This document shows, one piece after another, positions 47,322-55,716 of a DNA stretch of 55,716 nucleotides. The stretch is taken from contig MPNW01000068.1 of assembly GCA_011800805.1 (NCBI GenBank), positions 1 to 55,716 on the forward strand, read 5' to 3'. Position 1 is the first letter of the stretch; each line of letters opens with the position of its first letter. The position numbers were made by a program, and so were the translations under genes. The notes under the pieces were generated by a model that did no database searches, had not been told where the DNA came from, and was given only the letters and a program-made list of their open reading frames with translations. The stretch comes from Hirudo medicinalis. Lineage: Eukaryota; Annelida; Clitellata; Hirudinida; Hirudinidae.

Positions 47322-48534
47322 TATTAGGTTGTTGCAAAAATAATGGCCGATTTACAATGGCTTACTTTAAAATAAAACAACTTGATTGGCATTTATCTTT
47401 ATTAATCGAAGTAACGTCCTTTAGAATCTTAGAATCAATTTTGCAACTTTGACATAAGTTTTTCTATTCTAATTTTATAAAACTCTGGGACTCGACAAAT
47501 TCTAGGAAAGCATTTTTTGCAGCATCTTGTGTTTTGAAGCATTTTTCATGCAAGAAGTTATTGATGTGTTTGAAAAAGTTGTAGTCGGTTGGCGAGAGAT
47601 CCTGTGAATTTGGGGCTTGTGGAAGAATCTCCTAACCCAGTTTTTTTCAGTTTCTGCAGTGTTGATGCTGCGACATGCGGGCGGGCATTATCATGGAGAA
47701 GAATTGGGCCCTTTCTGTTGTGGCATGCAAACGCTGTAATTTCTGATGCATCTCTTTCTGCAATAATCGTTTCTCCTGGATTTAGGAAATCATAGTGAAT
47801 CAGTCCAGCCGCAGACCACCAAACCATTATCATTATTTTCTTTATATGCAATGCAGGCTTTGGAAAATGTTTTGGAGCCTCATTTCGGTCCAACCACTGA
47901 TCTGAACGTCGCCGATTGTCAAACAAGATCCATTTCTCGTCGCAAGTCACAATTCGATCGAGGAATGGATCATTATTGTTGCGCAAGATGAGAGAAGATG
48001 ACACCTCGAAACGATGGATTTCTTGATTTTCGTTTAGATCATGAGGCACACACTTTTCGAGCTTCATTACCCTTCCAAGTTGTCTCAAATGGTGAGAGAT
48101 TGTTGAATGGTCCACTTTCAGTTCTTCAGAAATTTCTCTGGTAGTCAGCTTCAACTATTGCCCTCAGTTGATCATTGTCAATATCAGATGGACATCCCGG
48201 ACTACTTGATCTTCGAGGCTGGTATTGCCAGTACGGAATTTTTCAAATCAACGACGTGCTGTATTCTCTGAGGTGGTTTCCTCCCCCCATATCCGAGTTC
48301 AAAATCTGGAAGCAAAATAATCCATAATTCTTGTTTTGACAACATGTATTTCAAATGGTCTAATAAAGAGACTAACTCAACAAGAGATTAATTATTGTAA
48401 TCGAACAAATAGCGGAAAGAATAATCTTTAAAACGATATGCAACAGTTGGTAAGAAAAACAGTCCTTATTTGGAAACTGACTTGTAGAACTTCCAAAATA
48501 TAAAAACGGCCATTATTTATGCGTCAACCTAATA
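47322..48534 (-). mobile_element. Mariner (Tc1/mariner) transposon, defective
   Basis: The element spans 47324-48532 (1209 bases) and is flanked by TA on both sides, as expected for this superfamily. The terminal inverted repeats are about 30 bp: ttaggttgttgcaaaaataa at the left, and the right end reads ttatttatgcgtcaacctaa on the plus strand. The length is normal for mariner. The transposase gene inside runs on the minus strand and is broken. Confidence 0.93.
47480..48300 (-). pseudogene. Broken mariner transposase
   Basis: The central frame (47558-48154) carries the helix-turn-helix end (TTREISEELKVDHSTISHHL), the first catalytic Asp in IVTCDEKWILFDN, MVWWSAAGLIHYDFLNPGE, and the second Asp in NRKGPILLHDNARPH. 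The third Asp is in a shifted frame as SPTDYNFFKHI, so the DD34D triad survives only as DNA. About 20 residues are missing between ASEI and NRKG. Frameshifts occur there and after the second Asp, and the N-terminal helix is disrupted. It is not functional. Confidence 0.88.
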
Positions 48535-48618
48535 ACTAGTATTACGACAACCCAGTATTACGACGGAAGGCGAGCTGATTATCCACAACACTTTATTTAT
48601 AAAAACGACCACACAATC

Positions 48619-48769
48619 AACATGCAATATATGGGCTCCCGCATAGTCTAATGGTTAAGACTTCCGCCTCTCACGATGGCAGCGGATTCGAATCCCGTTG
48701 CGGGAGCACCGTCCTAATCATCTAGCTATGCAACGGACGTTAATGAAAAATTATTATAACATGCAATAT
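48619..48769 (+). mobile_element. tRNA-derived SINE with 12-bp target duplication
   Basis: The element (48631-48757, about 127 bases) is bracketed by the perfect direct repeats aacatgcaatat at 48619-48630 and 48758-48769. Its 5' part is tRNA-like: gctcccg pairs with cgggagc as an acceptor stem, tagtctaatgg fits the Pol III A box and ggattcgaatcc fits the B box. Anticodon and T stems pair poorly, so it is not a working tRNA. The 3' part is a short unique tail ending in gaaaaattattat. Duplication length and an A-rich tail are typical of LINE-driven insertion. Confidence 0.8.
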
Positions 48770-50356
48770 CCAGTTAAAGAGTGAGAGTAAACTTGAGGAG
48801 CTCGTAGTAACTTAGACAATGAGAAATAAGGAAGAGTCCATGCAGCAAGGACATTTATACTCTTAGGATCAAAGATCTGTCCTGCAGATGCCTGGGCTTT
48901 TATTGGCCTCGATACTTAACATCCCCTGTATTCGGTGTTGTTCCTTTTGAAACTCGATGAGCCTGACATTCGACACCAATAGCAGATGCATGAGTACCAA
49001 TCAACGCTCTGATGCCACAACACTTGGAATTTAGATTCCTGGTTGCTTGGACGTATACTATTTTTGGTGGCCTCAAAGAAATGTTCAGGCGGTAAAACTT
49101 CCCTTCCCGTTAACATCTTGAAGTTTCTAAGAGATCACATTTTTCGTTTTGTTGATTCATGTTTCCTATTCAGTATAATTCCATTTCTTCATTTCATTCG
49201 AAATGACCTTTCTCGTGAATCAATAATGAAAGAAAATCTTTTGTCTCTCAAAGGGAATATCGTCTGGGATAAGGTGAATTAATTTTATTCAACTTTAACA
49301 AAAACATATGCCAAAGTTCTGTGTTAAATTAATTTCGAAGCCAATTTTACAATGAAATTTTTTAATCAAAACATTTTTGTATTGATATTGTTGTAAGGAA
49401 CCTTAAATATTTTTCTCTCCTAAAAAATGTATTTTGAGGTTTTGACGCTCATCTGAAGAGATGAAAATAATTTCATTCAACTGAGAATTTAGAGGCTGAT
49501 TGATGAATAATTATGATGGAATAACTTCAATGATAACTTTATGAAATTATGAAATATCTTTCCATCTTCTTCATGGAATGTGATCATTGCGAGGCAACTA
49601 AAGATAATCAAAGTCGAAAAGTCTTGTTTTTTTTTCAATGAATAAATAAAAATAGATAATTATGAATTATTATGCGACTAACATCAAATTTAAATAAAAG
49701 ATAAGACAATTTGGAATTTCACTTTCGAGTAAGAATTTTTGATAATTTCGTTTTGAAATGAAAATTTGTATTATTTGATCCCAAACACAAGAAACCGGAA
49801 AAATGTTCTTTTATCTCTGAATATTTAATTGAGTACCGCAGTGGAAAATATGGTGAAATTTAAGGAATTATAAAATTTAGTGAAAGTAAATCATTTATTT
49901 TTGTAATTATTGATTTTGAATGGTATCTTTAATTGAAGACGAAAAGTGGATAGAAGGAAGAAGATTGAATAATATTGGATGATCTCATGAATACGGAGAA
50001 TTTCGATGAGAGAAATGAGTCGTTTTTTCAGTGGAAATGCACATTTTTATTTAAACTGTTTTTAAAATAAAAATGTTTGTTAATAATCAGGCAACTGAAT
50101 AAAAGTTATCGTAAAGCATCTTTTTGAGTTCTTCCTTGCAGTTTCTCTTCCATCCATTTGTTTAAATCTACTCTGATTTCTCAGATCCATTCTGTCTACC
50201 GAACACACTCGGCATCCATCTTGTCAGAAAAACGATGCATCTCTCCCGACCCAAGCTGTCACTTTGTATCATTGATTGAGATTATTTGAAATCTTTAAAT
50301 AGAAAAGAAAATAATTACATAAAGAAAAAGAAACCAAGTCGAACGACGGACACGAT
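48770..50356. other. AT-rich intergenic stretch
   Basis: No gene was recognised. Open frames are short and lack domain-like sequence or clear splice bounds. Confidence 0.4.
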
Positions 50357-50590
50357 TTATTTGCAAGAAATCTGAACATCTACGCTCTCAATGTTGTCTC
50401 CTTTTCTGAGACTCCATTCGATTTTAAATGGAAACATGAAACCGCAAGCCGCACAAACATCTGAGAATCTTATTTTGGAGCTTTTCCTTCCTTCCTCGAA
50501 AGAGACATAATCTCCGTTATTTTGTCGGCTTCTCTTAGGGCACCTCTCGGTTGCATCGACAAAACGAAAGAGACGCACGATGGCTAACTG
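50357..50590 (-). other. Possible terminal exon, cysteine-containing, unrecognised
   Basis: A minus-strand frame of about 75 codons ends at a taa at 50357-50359 and is preceded by AG dinucleotides (ctaaag and agccag) that could serve as an acceptor. It has no ATG near its start. The product would include VDATERCPKRSRQNNGDYV, SFEEGRKSSKIRF, SDVCAACGFMFPFKIEW and ESVDVQISCK. Four cysteines, balanced charge and beta-strand-like alternation suggest a small secreted or cystine-rich domain, but I cannot name a family, and upstream exons were not found. Confidence 0.35.
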
Positions 50591-51544
50591 GCTTTAGGTT
50601 CTTGCGGACATGTTTCAAAACATTGTTTTGTCCCGAAGAATCGTATTTTATAAGATGTTTACGACTCAGGAATTATTGAAGTAATGTTGAGTTAAACAGT
50701 GGTTTTGTTTAAAAAATTAGTGGCAATTAGATCAATGGCAATTAATCAGATGCTAATAAATTAACCATTGTGTTGTTTCTTTAGATTTATTTTAGGATGA
50801 ATTAAACGTAAAACATTGCAGTTAATTAGGAAGCAAAATGGCGATAAAGGTTGCTTGGGAGTCTGTTATTCGCTTGGAAGGTTTCTCTATTGAGACGTGT
50901 TCTTGGTCGGGCAAAGGTTTTCATTGAGATGATTCCTCGCTCCAAAAGGTTCCATGTTTACTGGGAAAGATCCCGCCAAAGGAAGCAATTTGCAATCATT
51001 CGTATGCATTGCCTCGGAACTCCAGGGGCTTTCTTTTTTAAAGAGATTTTTTGAGAATTGAAGAATTGAAGTCGAGAATTGAAGATTTAAGACTGAATGA
51101 CCGAATGCAAGGTGTTTCAAAAAGCGGAAGAATGTCGTCTCATAAAAGACCGATGATCGACTGCTTGCTATCGCGACATTCTGAAAGAAATTTTTTTATT
51201 TCAAGAAAACCTCCTCGGAGCGAATTATTCGTGTTGTGAGTAGTTTTTCATTGATTCTTTGGGAGCAAGAAGTTTTGTGAGAATTTATTGTGAGGGGATT
51301 AATTTCTCTTCCTTAAACACCTGGTCAAACCTGGACTATCAATCGGAATGACCCAATTTCTCCATTGAGGAAAATAAGTCAAAATGATATATGAATATCT
51401 CCGGTTACATTACAATCTCTGAATTAATGGAGTTCTTAGTCTACAGAAAGAATGTTGGAAATGTTGTAGGAGACCAGCTCTTAAGAATTCAATTTCAAAA
51501 TAATGTTTTGCGCCACCTGGTGATGATGAGGATGGAAACTGCAA
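50591..51544. other. Region between the GPCR and the possible cysteine exon
   Basis: Overlapping open frames of 67 to 77 codons exist on both strands near 50850-51120. They mirror each other, lack domains, and cannot both be real. The 3' UTR of the GPCR should occupy the right-hand part. Confidence 0.35.
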
Positions 51545-52807
51545 TCAATTCGACGACGAATTGACCAACTTAGCAGTAATACACGTGGATCGTTCATCTG
51601 TGGACAACTGATCATTCACGAAGGTTTGCTCGACAACCAAGTCCTTGCTGACGCCACACGACGGAGGTTCTACTGTCAACTTCGGAAGGTTTTGGACTTT
51701 CTTTACCTTGGAATCCTGTTTCCAATGAGAGGTGCTGTCGTTTTTCGAGGAAAGTTTCAGTTTCACGACCACTACTTGGATGTCCTGCCTCAGTTGATCG
51801 TTCAGCCAACAATAGAGGACAGGGTTCGTACAAGCGGAGAGCATGGCAAATGCTTTGAGGAGAACGTCGGCGAGGAAGAAAAAAGGACCACTTACGATGT
51901 CCTTGCTGACCTCAGACATGAGACTGAAAACGTTCCACGGCGTCCAGCACAGAGCGAAGTTGAGGACTACTGCCAGGAGAATTTTAAAAGTCTTCAGGCT
52001 TTTCGTATGAAATTGTTGCGGGTCCTGCTTGCAGTTTCTACTTTTAGTCCGCAATTTGTTCCTGCATTTGAGTCTCGAATATATTTTGGAATAGAGGAAA
52101 GTTGTTAAGGTGAGCGGAAGGCAGAATTGAAAGCAGAAGGTGAGCACGCTGTAAATACGCCTTCCTTGAGCATTTGTCCACTTTTCTACGCACAAAACTT
52201 TGAATATGCGCATGTCTGGCAAATCCACCTTTTCGATGGCGGAGTAATACACGACCGGAGACGACATGAAGACCGAGAAAGCAACGTTGAAAGCGATGAG
52301 AGCGAAGGCCAGACACGGAGATAATCGATTCTTGAGGGGGTAGATTATAAGGCGGTACCTGTCTATGGCGATGAGTAGAATGGTCAAAGCAGAAACATAC
52401 ATTGGAAGTGCGAAAGCCGAAAAGACGATGCGACACATCGTGTGCCCGAATGTCCATTGTTCTGTCAATTGGTAGTGGAGCTGAATCGGCAAACTGAAGA
52501 TGCAGAGGCAAAAGTCGCTCGTTGCGAGGACGATGACGAAGATGATGGTCACTGGTGTTTGGTGCTTCGGCGACCTTCGTGATTTTATGCCGACCACGAT
52601 GACAGCAGAATTGGTCACGACACCAATGCTGATAATGACGACGTAGAGGACGATGATTGCCATCCTGACAGTGGGCAGGTTGAGGATGTTCAGCTTCCAA
52701 GGAGGATCAGATGAGAGCAAGTGGTTGAAAAACTCCGGGTCTGGGAGTAGTTCATAGGACATTGCAACGTCATGTTTGGTCAGGTTTGTTGATGTCATAA
52801 ATTCCAT
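51545..52807 (-). CDS. Rhodopsin-class G protein-coupled receptor, neuropeptide Y/F receptor-like
   Basis: A single uninterrupted frame of 420 residues. The extracellular N terminus has a sequon NLT at residues 8-10. TM1 carries the conserved Asn in GVVTNSAVIV and TM2 the Asp in LATSDFCLC. Cys125 at the top of TM3 pairs with Cys206 in the second extracellular loop. DRY is at 149-151 (IAIDRYRLIIYP). TM6 has FALCWTPWNVF and TM7 NPVLYCWLND (328-337). The long third intracellular loop is basic, and the C-terminal tail is Ser/Thr-rich with no obvious palmitoylation cysteine next to helix 8. The LIAIDRYR.IIYPL motif and the WLND box after NPxxY are typical of the NPY/NPF/PrRP receptor group, so a peptide ligand with Gi or Gq coupling is likely. 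The complete lack of introns, unlike its neighbours, suggests either a family trait or origin by retroposition. The start is the first ATG in frame. Confidence 0.88.
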   Translation of the reverse strand: MEFMTSTNLTKHDVAMSYELLPDPEFFNHLLSSDPPWKLNILNLPTVRMAIIVLYVVIISIGVVTNSAVIVVGIKSRRSPKHQTPVTIIFVIVLATSDFCLCIFSLPIQLHYQLTEQWTFGHTMCRIVFSAFALPMYVSALTILLIAIDRYRLIIYPLKNRLSPCLAFALIAFNVAFSVFMSSPVVYYSAIEKVDLPDMRIFKVLCVEKWTNAQGRRIYSVLTFCFQFCLPLTLTTFLYSKIYSRLKCRNKLRTKSRNCKQDPQQFHTKSLKTFKILLAVVLNFALCWTPWNVFSLMSEVSKDIVSGPFFFLADVLLKAFAMLSACTNPVLYCWLNDQLRQDIQVVVVKLKLSSKNDSTSHWKQDSKVKKVQNLPKLTVEPPSCGVSKDLVVEQTFVNDQLSTDERSTCITAKLVNSSSN

Positions 52808-54469
52808 CGGATTTCATTCGCTTCTTCCGAATAAGAGTTCGTTGGAAGTGAATTCTTCCGCTGCAGAAGAATGTTATAAACCTGTGAATTCAAAGCATTA
52901 ATAGTTAATGTGACCGGAGGTATTATGCAACGACAATTTCGGCGATTTGAATTTACTTTCGTTGAGCTCAGACAATTTTGTAATTACTTTTAAAATCTCA
53001 TTTTTACACTTTTTCGAAAAACATTGTTTTTTTTTTATTTGGATTCATGGTTCAATGGAATGGATTAAGAGAATATTCACCATTTCACGCGAAGGGCTTT
53101 ATTTTTGTCTCTAACATTTTATGCTTGATTGCAACTGTGCACAAACAACCTTTTCTCGGACTTTTTCATCAATGTGCGCTGTCTCGAAAATGGGATTATA
53201 TTGTCAAGCGTCAAATAAATCCCATTGCAATACCGAAGTCAAAAGTTAAAACATGTTATCATAATTATTTAAACTAATACAATTTTACTTATTGTTAATT
53301 ATGAAATATAACAGAAACGATAATTCTTACGGTCTATTTTAAATTTTTTTTTTAAACAAGAAAGACGTCATGAACCCACTTGGCTGTCAGCAGTAAGATG
53401 GATTGTGAGCAAAGAAAGGGACAATTAATCCCCTCAAGCAATTACATCGCATGGAGCAGTTTCATTCCTCTCTGAGAAGATCACGAGCACCACAACTTAG
53501 GCCTTTTATAGCTCTTCGCACGTGGCACCAATCTCCGAGGAGGCACAAATTGTTCGTAATTCTCAAGAATTTCATGGGACTCCGTTTTCAATGTCCCACA
53601 GAATGAACACTAATATATAATGCTACTTGATTGTTATCTACTTTTAAACCGGAAGCCAAGAGATGAGATGCAATGCATCGATGCATATTTATTCTAAATT
53701 TTATATTATTTTAAACAAACCACCTGAAAATTTCAACAAAATTCAATTTCCTTACCACTACCACATCCTCACACAACAAATGTCCTCTTTCGAAGATTGC
53801 GAAGAATTTTCTGTCAGGAAAGAAATTCACATAAATTCACTTCTGAGCTGACGGACGAGAATAAATTTTCCTGAAAATGACTTTTTTTTTTAATCCTCAA
53901 CTCAAATATCTACACAATGATTAGCAGTGTTGCCTGGAAATATTTGTTGCTAACACTGCATCCATTGTTTTCGAACTTTTAAATAATTCCAAATTATTTG
54001 CTCACTCGTTTTCACCGAAAAGAATTCATTCATTCGGGATCTTCATAAGAGAAACATATTTGTTATTGTAGAAAAATCCATCTTCTGAATCCAAGACAGA
54101 ATTTCCAAGACGAATAATCGGATGTATCTCAGGTTCGGATATTTCAAAATTGCGCGCCTCTAGCGCAAAGGTTATGTTTCCGTCTAACGCCGAGAAAACT
54201 CATTAGAAAGGAGCGTGTGTTGACCTTGAGGAGGACCTCGACAAAATAAGATGCCCAATTCGGTTTGTAATTTGAATTTATTGAGATTCGTCGAGAAAAT
54301 GTTTTCATCTTGAATAAAAAATAACTTTTTAATAACAATTATAATAATTTGAATTTCATTTCACCACTTGCACTCAGCCATCCTGTGGACATTTTATTGA
54401 CACGGAGTTTTATTAGAAAATTAAAGCTGAAACAAGTTGGACGCTGATTAGCCAATCCTCGGTTGCAGG
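52808..54469. other. Region upstream of the GPCR, no gene seen
   Basis: AT-rich; it should contain the GPCR promoter and possibly untranslated exons. No protein-like frame with splice support was found. Confidence 0.4.
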
Positions 54470-54709
54470 ATGCTCATCTCGCCTGTCCATTTCTCTGCTT
54501 GTATGTGCGTTTGTCTGTCTGTTTTACTGAGTCGAACTCGTGCCAACGTCGTAGCCAATTTAGGTGGCAAGGAGAACCTAGAAAATGTTTTGGAAGAATT
54601 TCCAGATTATTCTTCCGACATGTCAGCGAAGTTTCTTAGAGGAGCGTTTGTGATTGGAGGAGACACATTTGGCATATTCTCGTGCCCTCTCAAGTTACAG
54701 CAATCTTAG
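54470..54709 (+). CDS. Possible small secreted protein, unrecognised
   Basis: An ATG-initiated frame of 79 codons begins with a hydrophobic, cysteine-containing stretch (VHFSACMCVCLSVLLSRTRA) that looks like a signal peptide with a cleavage site after Ala. It continues NLGGKENLENVLEEFPDYSS and ends KLQQS. The ATG sits just after a pyrimidine-poor cag, so it could also be an internal exon. No family is recognised and the call rests on the signal-like N terminus alone. Confidence 0.22.
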   Translation: MLISPVHFSACMCVCLSVLLSRTRANVVANLGGKENLENVLEEFPDYSSDMSAKFLRGAFVIGGDTFGIFSCPLKLQQS

Positions 54710-55716
54710 TGGAATTTTGATAATTTTACATACTGTGTCTGTCCACTGGTATGTGGTTTAAAAATATTTGTAAAGAGATGCTCAAGAAAAGTGATGCATC
54801 TCCTGTCAGGGAGGTAAGGTCTCACAAGACCAATCAATGGATGGGGAATGTTGGTTTGTCACACGGATATTCCCGACAGAAAATTCCTTTATTGCCGGTC
54901 ACGGAGACTAATTATTTTCCTTTCCTCGTTGCTGCTTTCAGAGAAAATGTTTAAAATTATTTCAGAGTTCTCATTTCAATTTATAAATAATTATTCATAT
55001 AATAATTATTCAGTGATGCAATTATACTAAACACGGATGTCCAAAATTATGCTGCCAATTTCTAGTGATAACAAAGTGTGGAATCTATAATATTTCTATA
55101 ATCGTGATTTTTATAATTATTTGGTTTCTATAAAAATATGTATTTAAAACAAATTCCAATTTAAAAAAAAAAACGATAAAAGTAGATTTCGACATGGCGA
55201 TTTCTGGTTGACATGTTAAATTATTGGTGAAATGACTAGCTATATGAGTTTATCTTATAAAAAAAAAAAGTCTTGGAACACCAACGTATAATTTATCCCT
55301 ACTTGTTCCGATAAATCTTATTTATTTTGATAAAAACATGTTGACAATATGACCGACTCACTTGTAGTCAGAAGTGACCATTAAACATTACATAAACCTT
55401 CACACCTCGAACAATTAGGCGTTTTGTATCTTAAACCATTTAGTTGTCCGCAGCTGCACTGATACATTTTCGGTTTATTTGCGAAAATCTGATTATTGCA
55501 TGATAACTATTATTGCACAATAACTTTCTTTATCCTTTTATTGAGCCGAACGAACAAAATGTATTTACAACACGAGCAGAAAATAAAATTGCATCGACTC
55601 AAGGGTCAGTCCTAAGGGAACGACATCCCGCTACCCGTACTTCACATACCATATTTAAACATTAGTTATTAGTTATAAGTCTGTGGTCAATTATTAGTTG
55701 TAGTCGGGGAGTGAAT
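54710..55716. other. Right-hand end of window, no gene seen
   Basis: AT-rich sequence with short frames and a local attagttattagttataag imperfect repeat near 55660. Nothing supports a gene. Confidence 0.4.

Noticed and set aside
48632..48708. A functional tRNA gene (Glu-like)
   Set aside because: Acceptor and D stems pair, but anticodon and T stems contain several mismatches, and perfect 12-bp duplications frame a longer unit, so it is a SINE head.
51626..52108. 160-codon plus-strand frame
   Set aside because: Antisense shadow of the GPCR; composition reflects the complement of the real gene.
52044..52700. 218-codon minus-strand frame
   Set aside because: It is the out-of-frame shadow of the GPCR coding sequence; His/Arg-rich and without hydrophobic segments.
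1..55716. CRISPR arrays, bacterial operons or prophage
   Set aside because: Nothing prokaryotic is present; introns, polyadenylation signals and animal gene families are found throughout.

Overview
This is an animal nuclear genome segment. It is AT-rich, with spliced genes, GT-AG introns of mostly about 50 to 2000 bases, trinucleotide microsatellites, and mariner, hAT, gypsy and SINE-type transposons. The gene set (Tudor-SN, GTPBP6, an ependymin-related protein, ANKMY1, PGAP2, a neuropeptide-receptor-like GPCR) fits an invertebrate bilaterian with a fairly compact genome. I cannot name the phylum from sequence alone.

Layout: two minus-strand housekeeping genes lie at the left: SND1/Tudor-SN (505-5868) and the mitochondrial-type HflX GTPase GTPBP6 (6272-8873). 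An AT-rich, gene-poor stretch of about 7 kb follows. It holds a decayed hAT element with perfect 8-bp target duplications (9715-10795) and fragments of other repeats. A five-exon ependymin-related secreted-protein gene (15974-18387, +) comes next. The centrepiece is a 21-exon plus-strand gene (19005-31717) that encodes a protein of about 709 residues with sixteen EF-hands, read here as several calmodulin units in tandem. Its exon sizes and intron phases repeat from unit to unit, and one base appears to be missing in the penultimate exon. A SNARE-like relic and a gypsy integrase relic follow, then a BTB/C2H2 zinc-finger gene (35143-38138, +), ANKMY1 (39037-44206, +) and PGAP2 (44409-45626, -), the last two convergent. 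A transposon-rich stretch (45.9-48.8 kb) has a hAT MITE nested in an inverted-repeat element, a dead mariner and a tRNA-derived SINE. An intronless rhodopsin-class GPCR (51545-52807, -) is the last clear gene.

The genes do not form one pathway. The most unusual object is the sixteen-EF-hand protein, which looks like a calmodulin gene that grew by repeated internal duplication of whole exon cassettes. All exon joins given here were deduced by reading splice sites and checking that phases agree; none is supported by transcripts.
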